NCBI GenBank assembly: GCA_018816525.1
Contig: JAHIVV010000032.1
Span: 1 to 33,971 of the forward strand
Length of the DNA stretch: 33,971 bases
Direction of reading: 5' to 3'
Source: Elusimicrobiota bacterium
Lineage (GTDB): Bacteria > Elusimicrobiota > Endomicrobiia > CG1-02-37-114 > XYA2-FULL-39-19
The notes beneath the pieces are model-generated. The model was given only the letters and a program-made list of their open reading frames with translations. It was not told the DNA's origin and did not search any database. Positions 7,510-15,604 of this stretch are shown here, piece after piece (the stretch's first letter is position 1; every line of letters starts with the position of its first letter). The translations under genes and the position numbers were made by a program.

Positions 7510-8057
7510 AAAAAATAACAACACCCCTCACTTATAAAACAATCAGGTCCTTAAAAGCCGGTGAATTGGTTTCAATAACCGGAATAATTTATACCGCCAG
7601 GGACGCAGCTCATAAAAAACTTGATGAAATTATTTTTAAAGGCATGCCTTTGCCTTTTGAATTAAAGGGGTCAGTAATATATTACGTCGGCCCTGCTCCG
7701 GCAAAACCGGGTCGCCCGATTGGTTCTGCCGGCCCTACCACAAGCAGCAGGATGGATCCTTTAACACCTGTGTTGCTGGAAAATGGGCTCAAGGGAATGA
7801 TAGGAAAAGGGCGCAGGTCAAAAGAAGTTATTGATTCGATAAAGAAAAACAAAGCCGTATATTTTGCCGCTACAGGCGGGGCAGGCGCCCTGCTGGCAAA
7901 AAAAATAAAAGAATGCGATTTAATAGCATTTTTTGAATTAGGCACTGAAGCAATTTATAAACTTAAAGTAAAAGATTTTCCCGTTATCGTAATCAATGAC
8001 ATGTACGGCCGTGATTTATACGAAAAAAGACAGGAGGTTTGTCCTACGAAGTTATAG
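7506..8057 (+). CDS. Class I fumarate hydratase, beta subunit
   Basis: This 183-residue partner of the alpha subunit supplies the C-terminal swivelling domain that completes the active site. Family motifs are SITGIIYTARDAAHKK, YYVGPAPAKPGRPIGSAGPT with TSSRMD, GKGRRSKEV and YFAATGGAGALLAKKI. The ATG at 7506 sits in an ATGA overlap with the alpha stop codon, and the frame upstream of it is not family-like, so this start is firm. A tartrate dehydratase beta subunit is the alternative. The C-terminus runs a few residues past the last conserved motif to the stop at 8055-8057. Confidence 0.9.
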   Translation: MKKITTPLTYKTIRSLKAGELVSITGIIYTARDAAHKKLDEIIFKGMPLPFELKGSVIYYVGPAPAKPGRPIGSAGPTTSSRMDPLTPVLLENGLKGMIGKGRRSKEVIDSIKKNKAVYFAATGGAGALLAKKIKECDLIAFFELGTEAIYKLKVKDFPVIVINDMYGRDLYEKRQEVCPTKL

Positions 8058-8119
8058 TTTTAATATGGCGAATAGCCAGGACTATTAAAAGTATGTTAAC
8101 GCAGGAGGATGGGAAATAT

Positions 8120-8467
8120 ATGCTAAGGTTAATGTGTAAAAGCAAAATCCAGAGGTTAACAGTAACTGAAAAAAATATAAATTACTCAGGAAGCATTAAA
8201 ATAGACGAAACTTTACTTCAAAAAGCGGATATCCTTCCCTATGAAGTGGTCCTGGTAGTAAATGTAAATACAGGAGCAAGGTTCGAAACTTACACTATCC
8301 CGGCAAAGAAGAATTCCGGGGTTATCGGCTTGCAGGGCGGCGCTGCCCGCCTTGGCGAAGTAGGCGACAAACTGATAATAATTTCTTCAGCATATTTGGA
8401 AACAGAACAAGCAAAAATTTTAAAACCAAAAATGGTTTTGGTTAATGAAAAAAATAAGGCTGTTTAA
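8120..8467 (+). CDS. panD: Aspartate 1-decarboxylase precursor
   Basis: This 115-residue pyruvoyl enzyme makes beta-alanine from aspartate for pantothenate and coenzyme A. Self-cleavage should occur between Gly24 and Ser25 in NYSGSIKID, turning Ser25 into the pyruvoyl group. Other family landmarks are the basic N-terminus (MLRLMCKSKIQR), NVNTGARFETYTI and the GLQGGAARLGEVGD loop. The ATG at 8120 is chosen because it aligns with the family start and follows AGGAGG; earlier in-frame starts add 27 unrelated residues. It stands 62 bases after fumB and before a hairpin (8512-8564), so it may end this transcription unit. Confidence 0.93.
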   Translation: MLRLMCKSKIQRLTVTEKNINYSGSIKIDETLLQKADILPYEVVLVVNVNTGARFETYTIPAKKNSGVIGLQGGAARLGEVGDKLIIISSAYLETEQAKILKPKMVLVNEKNKAV

Positions 8468-8511
8468 TTTATGATTGAGTGGAATGTGAGTTATGGTGAT
8501 TAATATTGGTC

Positions 8512-8564
8512 AAGGACGTCCATAAATTTTCGAAGAATTGAATATTTATGAACGTCCTTTTTCT
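8512..8564 (+). terminator. Stem-loop with T-tract after panD
   Basis: Arms at 8512-8527 (AAGGACGTCCATAAAT) and 8544-8559 pair over 16 positions with one mismatch around a 16-base loop. A T-rich tail (8558-8564) follows. The stem is long and rather AT-rich. It separates the malate/fumarate/panD block from the glutamate synthase genes, whose true start (8595) lies beyond it, so it may be a terminator or an attenuator for them. Confidence 0.6.
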
Positions 8565-8594
8565 TATTTAAAAGGCTTTGTTGAGGTAAAAAAG

Positions 8595-9698
8595 ATGAAC
8601 GAATATGATCCGGTTTGCGCTGGCCCGGTAGCTGACAGAGATTACAGGATTTCCTCTGCCTGCGGCGTTATAGGAATGATGAATGAACAGGGTGGCCGCG
8701 TATCCGGAAGAGATGTAATTCAGTCAATAGCGCTTATGCATGAACGTTCCAACGGGCTTGGCGGCGGTTTTGCCGCGTACGGCATTTACCCCGAATACAA
8801 GAATTTTTATGCGTTCCATATGATGTACGAAAATGAAGAAGCTAAAAAAACAGCAGAAAACTATCTTGAACAGAATTACGAAATAAAAAGAAGCGAACCC
8901 ATTCCTATAAAAGAAATCAAAATTATAAAGAGCTGGCCGATAATATGGAGATATTTCCTAAAGCCCTTTGCCGTAAAAGGAAATGAAACAGAACAGGATT
9001 TTGTAGTAAGAACTGTAATGTTCATCAACCAGAACATAAAAAATGCTTTTGTTGCGTCATCAGGAAAAAATATGGGCATTTTTAAAGGCGTGGGTTATCC
9101 GGAAGATATCGGGGAATTTTTCAGGCTTGAAGAATACAAAGCCTATACCTGGACCGCCCACGGAAGATTCCCTACAAACAGCGTCGCCTGGTGGGGCGGA
9201 TCACACCCGTTTGGAATATTGGACTGGTCTATAGTGCATAACGGTGAAATATCATCTTACGGAATAAATAAACGTTATCTTGAAAATTACGGCTATAAAT
9301 GCAGTTTCTTCACGGATACGGAAGTGATAACTTATTTGTTTGATTTGCTTTCAAGAAAACACGAACTTTCATTCGAAATACTGGCAAAAGTTCTTTCAGC
9401 GCCTTTCTGGAAACAGATTGACAGGATGCCGCAGGAAGAAAAAGAATTTTATAAAAATTTAAGAATTGTTTATTCAAGCGCGCTGGTAAACGGGCCGTTT
9501 GCCGTAATAGCCGCAAATAATACTTCGATGGTAGGCCTTAATGACAGAATAAAACTAAGGCCCCTGGTTGCCGCAAGAAAAGGCGATATTGTTTATGTGT
9601 CCAGTGAAGAATCAGCGATAAGGGAAATATGCGCAGAGCCGGACCAGGTATGGTCTCCCAAAGCAGGGGAACCGGTAATAGCGAGATTAAAGAGTTGA
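8595..9698 (+). CDS. gltB1: Glutamate synthase, glutamine amidotransferase subunit
   Basis: This 367-residue class II glutaminase domain, a separate gene here, releases ammonia from glutamine for the synthase subunit. The expected nucleophile is Cys23 in SSACGVIGM, so a 22-residue leader must be removed to expose it. Other family motifs are [29 protein letters not shown], the [12 protein letters not shown] segment and [12 protein letters not shown]. The ATG at 8595 follows GAGG (8583-8586). A TTG at 8538 falls inside the upstream hairpin. It leads a run of four plus-strand genes that together form a split, archaeal-type glutamate synthase. Confidence 0.9.
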   Translation: MNEYDPVCAGPVADRDYRISSACGVIGMMNEQGGRVSGRDVIQSIALMHERSNGLGGGFAAYGIYPEYKNFYAFHMMYENEEAKKTAENYLEQNYEIKRSEPIPIKEIKIIKSWPIIWRYFLKPFAVKGNETEQDFVVRTVMFINQNIKNAFVASSGKNMGIFKGVGYPEDIGEFFRLEEYKAYTWTAHGRFPTNSVAWWGGSHPFGILDWSIVHNGEISSYGINKRYLENYGYKCSFFTDTEVITYLFDLLSRKHELSFEILAKVLSAPFWKQIDRMPQEEKEFYKNLRIVYSSALVNGPFAVIAANNTSMVGLNDRIKLRPLVAARKGDIVYVSSEESAIREICAEPDQVWSPKAGEPVIARLKS

Positions 9699-9739
9699 GG
9701 GGTGCACCCCATACCCTTCCAAGCGGGTAGAATGGGGTG
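9699..9739 (+). promoter_or_regulatory. Competing hairpins between gltB1 and gltB2
   Basis: Right after the gltB1 stop the palindrome GGGGTGCACCCC (9699-9710) is followed by a second copy of GGGGTG at 9734-9739. The central CACCCC can pair with either copy (the second pairing extends to CACCCCAT with ATGGGGTG). The two folds exclude each other. No T-run follows. It could set the relative expression of the two genes or mark an RNA processing site; both uses are guesses. Confidence 0.45.
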
Positions 9740-9753
9740 TTAAGAAGGTATAA

Positions 9754-11277
9754 ATGGTTAAGAGAACATCAACATCGGAATTTGTAATAGAACGAGACAA
9801 AGAAAAATGCATCCAATGCCAGGTGTGCTGCAGGATGTGTTCTAATGACGTCCATACATTTGATGCCTCCGCAAACGAAGTTGTTTCGGATTATTCAAAA
9901 TGCGTAGGATGCCATTTCTGTGAAACTCTCTGCCCTACAAATTCGCTTATAATAAAACATAACCCTTCAGAAATTAAAACAAATGCAAACTGGACAGGCA
10001 ATGTCCTTACAGGGATAACCAAACAGGCGGAAACCGGCGGTGTACTTTTAACAGGCATGGGGTGCGACAAACCATACCCGGTTTATTGGGACCATGTTTT
10101 GATAAATGCTTCGCAGGTTACAAATCCGTCTATAGATCCATTAAGAGAACCGATGGAGTTAAGGACTTTCATCGGCAAAAAACCGGACAGAATTGAATTC
10201 CCTGAAAAAAAGATTTCAGAAGTAAAACCAAAAAGTAAATTTTTAGAACAGCTTCAGATTGATGTGCCGGTTCTTTTTTCCGCCATGTCATACGGTTCAA
10301 TAAGTTTGAATGCTTGTAAATCATTGGCAAAAGCTGCACAGGAATCCGGAACTTTTTATAATACAGGCGAAGGCGGGCTTCATAAAGACCTTTATCAATA
10401 TGGAAAAAACACTATAGTGCAGGTTGCCTCAGGAAGGTTCGGCGTGCATAAAGAATATCTTGAAGCAGGCGCTGCTATAGAAATTAAAATAGGCCAGGGC
10501 GCAAAGCCCGGCATTGGCGGCCATCTCCCGGGAGAAAAAGTTTCCGAGGATATTTCCCAGACAAGAATGATTCCTGTCGGAGCAGATGCGATTTCGCCTG
10601 CCCCGCACCACGATATATATTCCATCGAGGATTTAAAACAATTAATATTCGCTTTAAAGGAAGCTACCCGCTATAAAAAACCTATAGGCGTAAAAGTCGC
10701 GGCTGTGCATAATGTTGCACCGATAGTTTCCGGAATTGTAAGAGCCGGTGCGGATTATGTCGCAATTGACGGTATCAGAGGCGGCACCGGGGCCGCGCCT
10801 ACGGTAATAAGAGACAATGTGGGCATTCCGATAGAATTTGCAATAGCGGCGGTTGATGCCCGATTGCGTTCAGAAGGCATCCGCACCCAGGTTTCTGTGA
10901 TAGCCGCGGGTGGTTTTCGTTCAAGCGGAGATGTTATTAAAGCCATTGCTTTAGGCGCAGATGCTGTTTACATTGGTACTGCGGCATTAGTTGCTATGGG
11001 CTGTCATTTATGCCAGAAATGTTATACCGGAAAATGTAATTGGGGGATAGCTACCCAGGATCCATATTTGACTAAAAGATTGAATCCGGATATTGGGGCT
11101 CTGCGTTTGGCCAATCTCCTGCGGGGCTGGTCCATGGAAATAAAAGAAATGTTAGGCGGCATGGGAATCAATGCTCTCGAGAGCCTGCGGGGTAACCGCG
11201 AGCAATTGAGAGGCATAGCGCTTTCTGATACGGATTTAAAATTATTGGGAATTAAACCTGCTGGCGAGGCTTGGTAA
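9754..11277 (+). CDS. gltB2: Glutamate synthase, FMN/Fe-S synthase subunit
   Basis: This 507-residue core subunit condenses 2-oxoglutarate with ammonia to form glutamate. An N-terminal two-cluster ferredoxin (CIQCQVCCRMC, CVGCHFCETLC) at about residues 18-60 replaces part of the small subunit of the classical enzyme. The FMN-binding barrel shows FSAMSYGSISLNA, NTGEGGLHKDL, IKIGQGAKPGIGGHLPG, SPAPHHDIYSIEDL and GGTGAAP. The [3Fe-4S] cysteines are in CHLCQKCYTGKCNWGIAT. GAAGG at 9744-9748 precedes the ATG. The glutaminase and GXGXG domains, fused in proteobacterial GltB, are separate neighbours here. Confidence 0.92.
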   Translation: MVKRTSTSEFVIERDKEKCIQCQVCCRMCSNDVHTFDASANEVVSDYSKCVGCHFCETLCPTNSLIIKHNPSEIKTNANWTGNVLTGITKQAETGGVLLTGMGCDKPYPVYWDHVLINASQVTNPSIDPLREPMELRTFIGKKPDRIEFPEKKISEVKPKSKFLEQLQIDVPVLFSAMSYGSISLNACKSLAKAAQESGTFYNTGEGGLHKDLYQYGKNTIVQVASGRFGVHKEYLEAGAAIEIKIGQGAKPGIGGHLPGEKVSEDISQTRMIPVGADAISPAPHHDIYSIEDLKQLIFALKEATRYKKPIGVKVAAVHNVAPIVSGIVRAGADYVAIDGIRGGTGAAPTVIRDNVGIPIEFAIAAVDARLRSEGIRTQVSVIAAGGFRSSGDVIKAIALGADAVYIGTAALVAMGCHLCQKCYTGKCNWGIATQDPYLTKRLNPDIGALRLANLLRGWSMEIKEMLGGMGINALESLRGNREQLRGIALSDTDLKLLGIKPAGEAW

Positions 11278-11286
11278 GGGATTAAT

Positions 11287-13131
11287 ATGAAGAGGATAAT
11301 TATAAAAGAAGAATATTGTATCGGGTGCAGGCTATGTGAAATACACTGCCTGGTACAGCATTCAAAATCGAAAGAAATTATAAAAGCATATAAAGGCGAA
11401 TACCCAAAACCACTGCCCAGAATTCTTGTTGAAGAAAAAAGCCACCTTTCATTTGCCCTGCAATGCAGGCATTGTGAAGACGCGCCCTGCCTGGAAGCTT
11501 GTATGTCCGGCGCCATGCACAGGGACAAAGACACAAAAGCGGTTTTGTGCGACGAAGATAAATGTATCGGCTGTTGGATGTGCCTGATGGTCTGCCCGTT
11601 CGGGGTGATTAAGCGCGACGCAACCGGAAAGAAAATTGCTTCAAAATGCGATTTGTGTTTTGGCGCAGAAAAGCCTGTCTGTGTGGTAAATTGCCCGAAT
11701 GAAGCTATAGTTTTTGAAGAAGTAAAAGAACCATTACCAAGCGCCGAAGCAGTGAAACCAAAATTGTTGACTGACAAACTTTTAAAAATCAAAGATAAAT
11801 CCGAATATTTAATAATCGGCAACTCGGCTGCGGCTGTAAGAGCCGTAGAAGCTATCAGAGAAAATGATAAAAATGGAAGTATATTGCTGGTTTCGGATGA
11901 AACCCATCACGCTTATTCCAGGCCCATGATTTCTTACCTGCTTGGAGGCAAAGTAAAAGACAGCCAGATGTATTACAGGACTAAAGGATCTCCAAATGAT
12001 TTCTATGAAACAAACAGTGTTGAAACAATTTTAGGCCGTAAGGTTATTAAGATAGATACACAAAACAAGAATGTTGTTTTAGAAGATAAACAAAAAATAC
12101 AATTTGAAAAGCTCTTGATTACAACAGGATGCAAGCCCATCGTCCCGGAAATAAAAGGTAAAGGCTTACATGGTATTTTTACGGTTACCGCCTGGGATGA
12201 CGCTGTAAAAATCAAGAAATATATCGACGAAAACAAAGTGAAGAAAGCTGTAATCATTGGCGGGGGCTTAATTGGCCTGAAGGCAACCGAGTCTCTGCTT
12301 GCTCTTAATGAAAAAGGACAAGATATAAAAATAACAATAATCGAGCTGGCAGACAGGATTTTATCCGCGACCTTTGATAAAAAAGCGTCGGGAATTATTG
12401 AAGATGCGCTCCGGAAGAACGGCTGTGCCATATTAACTAAAAGCACTGTCGAAAAAATCGCAGGTACAAAAGCTATAAAAGAAGTTGTTTTAAAAACGAA
12501 GAAAAAAATTCAGGCAGATATGCTTATTTTCGCAATAGGCGTAAGCCCGGACATCAGCCTGGCAAAAGAAGCCATCGGGATAAAAACAAACAGGGGTATC
12601 GTTGTTGATGATCATATGCAGACAAGCATTCCCGGTATTTATTCCGCGGGAGATTGCTGTGAGGCGAAGGATATGCTCTTAAACATAAGCAGGCCTATCG
12701 CTATCTGGCCGAATGCGACGAAGCAGGGTGAACTTGCCGGAAGCAATATGTCGGGCGTTGAAAAAAGCTACAAGGGAAGCTTTGCAATGAATTCCGTAGA
12801 ATTATGCGGAATCCCTACAGTTTCCGCAGGCATAACGGACCCGCCGAAAGAAAAGGGTTACGAAATAATGGAGTTTGAGCCTCCAGAGACAGAAGATAAA
12901 GCGGAGCATAAACCGGTAATATATAAGAAACTTGTATTGAAAAACAACGTAATTATCGGCATGATTTTTGTAGGCGATATAGCCCGCGCCGGTATTTATA
13001 CAGGATTAATCAGAGACAAGGTAAATGTTGCGGATATTAAGGAAAACTTGCTGAAAGAAGATTTTGGTTTGATCTCATTGCCCAAAGAATACCGTAAACA
13101 TATGGTTTCAGGATCGGGTATTGAGGTATAG
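11287..13131 (+). CDS. Polyferredoxin-FAD oxidoreductase fusion, probable electron donor to glutamate synthase
   Basis: This 614-residue fusion has a CooF/HycB-like ferredoxin (about residues 1-150), with cysteine sets CIGCRLCEIHC, CRHCEDAPCLEAC, CIGCWMCLMVC and CDLCFGAEKPVC. A pyridine-nucleotide-dependent flavoprotein follows: IIGNSAAAVRAVEAI for FAD (GNSAA instead of GxGxxG), VIIGGGLIGLKATESLL for NAD(P)H, and SIPGIYSAGDCCE. The second half resembles the NADH-dependent nitrite reductase/rubredoxin reductase group. Lying between gltB2 and gltB3, it probably passes electrons from NAD(P)H or ferredoxin to the FMN/Fe-S subunit, the role GltD plays elsewhere. The electron direction and partner are inferred from position. 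Confidence 0.85.
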   Translation: MKRIIIKEEYCIGCRLCEIHCLVQHSKSKEIIKAYKGEYPKPLPRILVEEKSHLSFALQCRHCEDAPCLEACMSGAMHRDKDTKAVLCDEDKCIGCWMCLMVCPFGVIKRDATGKKIASKCDLCFGAEKPVCVVNCPNEAIVFEEVKEPLPSAEAVKPKLLTDKLLKIKDKSEYLIIGNSAAAVRAVEAIRENDKNGSILLVSDETHHAYSRPMISYLLGGKVKDSQMYYRTKGSPNDFYETNSVETILGRKVIKIDTQNKNVVLEDKQKIQFEKLLITTGCKPIVPEIKGKGLHGIFTVTAWDDAVKIKKYIDENKVKKAVIIGGGLIGLKATESLLALNEKGQDIKITIIELADRILSATFDKKASGIIEDALRKNGCAILTKSTVEKIAGTKAIKEVVLKTKKKIQADMLIFAIGVSPDISLAKEAIGIKTNRGIVVDDHMQTSIPGIYSAGDCCEAKDMLLNISRPIAIWPNATKQGELAGSNMSGVEKSYKGSFAMNSVELCGIPTVSAGITDPPKEKGYEIMEFEPPETEDKAEHKPVIYKKLVLKNNVIIGMIFVGDIARAGIYTGLIRDKVNVADIKENLLKEDFGLISLPKEYRKHMVSGSGIEV

Positions 13132-13157
13132 TATCATCGGGGATTAAATAGGATAAA

Positions 13158-13895
13158 ATGAACATTGACGCAAAAGGCATTCATTACAGGGAATTAAACG
13201 AAAAAATTCATCAGCTTGTTGACAGCGGGGAAAAAGATATTGTCCTGGATAATATAAACGGGCAGAGATATATCGGTGACGGCCTTAGAGGCCCGGATGT
13301 AAAAATAACAATAAACGGCGTCCCTGGAAATGATTTAGCCGCATTTATGGACGGACCCACGATTATTGTAAATGCAAACGCTCAGGATGGCGTTGCAAAT
13401 ACAATGAATTCCGGAAAAGTTATTATCAGAGGCAATGCCGGAGACATAGTAGGGCATTCGATGAGAGGCGGAAAAATATTTATCCAGGAGGATGTGGGCT
13501 ATAGGGTCGGCATTCATATGAAAGCTTATAAAGAACTTTATCCTATAATTATAGTCGGAGGAACAGCGCAGGATTTTTTTGGTGAATATATGTCAGGCGG
13601 GCTGATGGTGGTTTTAGGCCTGAACAAGAAACCGGATCAGCCGATAGTCGGCAATTATGTGGGCACCGGAATGCATGCCGGAATTATGTATATCCGCGGG
13701 AAAGTTGAGGATTATCAGCTTGGAAAAGAAATAAAAAAGTTTGCAATGGATGAAGAAGATAAAGCCCGTTTGAAGGTTTATCTTGAAGAATATAACAAGT
13801 ATTTTGATATTGATTTGGAAAGTATATTAAAAGACGAATTTGTTAAGTTGATTCCTTACGTCCACCGGCCCTATGGTAAACTGTATACATATTGA
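13158..13895 (+). CDS. gltB3: Glutamate synthase, GXGXG (C-terminal) subunit
   Basis: This 245-residue protein corresponds to the C-terminal right-handed beta-helix domain of GltB, which links the glutaminase and synthase sites structurally. Repeated glycine pairs mark the helix turns: INGQRYIGDGLRGPD, NSGKVIIRGNAGDIVGHSMR, GGKIFIQEDVGYRVGIHMK and SGGLMVVLGLN. It is the last gene of the glutamate synthase cluster, 26 bases after the oxidoreductase. AGGA lies before the ATG. The 58 bases before the convergent glycosyltransferase gene contain no clear terminator. Related domains occur in formylmethanofuran dehydrogenase subunit C, but the context settles the role. Confidence 0.92.
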   Translation: MNIDAKGIHYRELNEKIHQLVDSGEKDIVLDNINGQRYIGDGLRGPDVKITINGVPGNDLAAFMDGPTIIVNANAQDGVANTMNSGKVIIRGNAGDIVGHSMRGGKIFIQEDVGYRVGIHMKAYKELYPIIIVGGTAQDFFGEYMSGGLMVVLGLNKKPDQPIVGNYVGTGMHAGIMYIRGKVEDYQLGKEIKKFAMDEEDKARLKVYLEEYNKYFDIDLESILKDEFVKLIPYVHRPYGKLYTY

Positions 13896-13953
13896 TATAT
13901 GTTATAAAAGACGCAGCAGCTACAAAGAAAGGTAAAATAGTGCTCAAATGAAG

Positions 13954-15486
13954 CTAATAGCCAACAGACTGGGTAAGTTTGTCTGTGCCGAGGAAGTCCT
14001 TACAAAGAATAACATTCACGGTGCGGATTACTGTGTTTCTTCTGAATGTTTCAATCTTTTTGTAAGGCTGGATTGATTTGAAAGCTTTTGTTATAAATGG
14101 CATTATTTCTTCGCCTGCCGGAGTATAATAAATATACAGCCCGTTTCTGCCTTTCAGATTCTCCCAGCCTCCCCAAATATCGTATTGGTTATGCCTGCGC
14201 CAATTACTTGGAAAACAGTAAGTCTGGGGGCGCCCCTTCATGTAGAACCTCAATATACCGGGCATCTGGTAGTTGTGGCTGAAAACGAAAGTTCCTTTTG
14301 GCTGAACTTTTAGAATTTCGCTTAATTCATTGCCAAGAAAGTCCCAACCGTAAACCTCATTGGACCGGTCATCCTGCGGTTTGACTTGTACTCCCGCGGT
14401 TTCAATCAGCGAGGGGTACAGGATGAATATTGAAGGTATGATTGCTAATAAAAGCCCGAAGGTTAAGACAATAATTTTTGTTAATTTTTTCCATTTCACA
14501 GTATCCAGGTAATAAAACACCATTATGAGGGCTGTCGGATAGGCGATGTTGGTCCAGTTAGCTTCTGTTTTAGAGCGCATGCTCATGAAGAAGAAAATAA
14601 GTAAAATAGGGGCTGTGAAAGACACTAACAACAGATTTTGGTCGGTCTGCTCTTTTCTCTTTGTGACTAAAAAATAAACAATAGCCATCACAATTAAAAC
14701 AAATATTACCGGCGATGTGAATATCATCTGTCCTGCAAGGAAATCAAAAAATGAACTGCTTGAATAACAGGCTACGCCGTTAGTGCCCAATCCAAAAACA
14801 TGCTGGTAATTTGAAAAATTATGATGCAGGTTCCATATTAAATGCGGGGATAAGACGACCAGGTACAATAACAAGCTTAAGTAGGAATGTTTATTAAAAA
14901 ACCACTTTCTGTTTTCTTTGGATAATACCAGAAAAATAAATACGCAGAAAAGCATCAAGTAACTGCTTAATTTGCCGTACACGCTTAAAGCAGAACTTAT
15001 TGCCCAAAGATAAAGCCAAAAGGTTTTTTGAGTAAAAATAAATTTTGAGAAAAATAAGATTGCAAGCATCCAAAATAATATGGTTACGCTGTCATGCATC
15101 ATTAAAATGGATCCCGCTGTGCCTAATGGCGTTATATGCAGGGTGGATGTTGTTAAAAAAGCAATTTTAGAACTTTTTGTGAGATTTTTAGCCAGGAAAA
15201 ACAATACTATACTTGTAAGGAAGGAAGAAACAACAGCTCCCAGGCGGACAGAAAATTCGCTACTGCCAAGAATTGATGTGAAAAACCTTATCCACCAGCC
15301 GACCATGCCGGGCTGGGAATAGTAATTGACGGACAGTCTCTGGGCCCATTCCCAGTTATAGGCCTCATCAAAGCATAAATTAAGAGTACCGATATAAACC
15401 AGCCGGAAAATGGTAATAGAAATTAAAAACAAAGCAAACAATAATGAGTACATTTTTTCTGTTTGTTTGTTATTAATATTTTCCAT
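13954..15486 (-). CDS. GT39/ArnT-like membrane glycosyltransferase
   Basis: This 510-residue multi-pass membrane protein belongs to the PMT_2 group, which moves a sugar from a polyprenyl-phosphate carrier onto lipid or protein on the outer face of the inner membrane. The first periplasmic loop has the acidic catalytic motif CFDEAYNWEWAQRLS followed by YYSQPGMVGWWIR, as in ArnT-type enzymes. About ten to twelve helices follow, and a soluble C-terminal domain begins near residue 360. The ATG at 15484-15486 is preferred over an upstream TTG. It lies only six bases past a -10 box, so the mRNA may be leaderless. Donor and acceptor are unknown. It stands alone between the glutamate synthase and nuclease operons. 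Confidence 0.85.
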   Translation of the reverse strand: MENINNKQTEKMYSLLFALFLISITIFRLVYIGTLNLCFDEAYNWEWAQRLSVNYYSQPGMVGWWIRFFTSILGSSEFSVRLGAVVSSFLTSIVLFFLAKNLTKSSKIAFLTTSTLHITPLGTAGSILMMHDSVTILFWMLAILFFSKFIFTQKTFWLYLWAISSALSVYGKLSSYLMLFCVFIFLVLSKENRKWFFNKHSYLSLLLYLVVLSPHLIWNLHHNFSNYQHVFGLGTNGVACYSSSSFFDFLAGQMIFTSPVIFVLIVMAIVYFLVTKRKEQTDQNLLLVSFTAPILLIFFFMSMRSKTEANWTNIAYPTALIMVFYYLDTVKWKKLTKIIVLTFGLLLAIIPSIFILYPSLIETAGVQVKPQDDRSNEVYGWDFLGNELSEILKVQPKGTFVFSHNYQMPGILRFYMKGRPQTYCFPSNWRRHNQYDIWGGWENLKGRNGLYIYYTPAGEEIMPFITKAFKSIQPYKKIETFRRNTVIRTVNVILCKDFLGTDKLTQSVGY

Positions 15487-15492
15487 ATTTCC

Positions 15493-15522
15493 ATTATAGC
15501 ATAAATTCTTTTTGGATTTCAA
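15493..15522 (-). promoter_or_regulatory. Promoter of the glycosyltransferase gene
   Basis: On the minus strand TTGAAA (15517-15522) and TATAAT (15493-15498) are 18 bases apart. The predicted start of transcription falls at or next to the ATG at 15486, leaving no room for a ribosome site. Confidence 0.55.
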
Positions 15523-15543
15523 TTTGATTAAATATCTTTAAAA

Positions 15544-15572
15544 TTGACTCAGTATCCAATATTTTGTATAGT
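15544..15572 (+). promoter_or_regulatory. Promoter of the nuclease/EndoQ/fmt operon
   Basis: TTGACT (15544-15549) and TATAGT (15567-15572) are 17 bases apart, 10 of 12 matches to consensus. Transcription should begin near 15579, 26 bases before the first ATG. It is arranged back to back with the glycosyltransferase promoter. Confidence 0.65.
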
Positions 15573-15604
15573 TTAACAAAATCGGAAAAAGTACGGACGG
15601 GTTC

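Noticed and set aside
8120-8467. panD as part of a glutamate synthase operon
   Set aside because: A terminator-like hairpin separates them, and PanD acts in pantothenate synthesis; adjacency alone is weak evidence.
8538-8594. Longer gltB1 start at TTG 8538
   Set aside because: It would lie inside the hairpin and lacks a ribosome site; the ATG at 8595 has GAGG at proper spacing.
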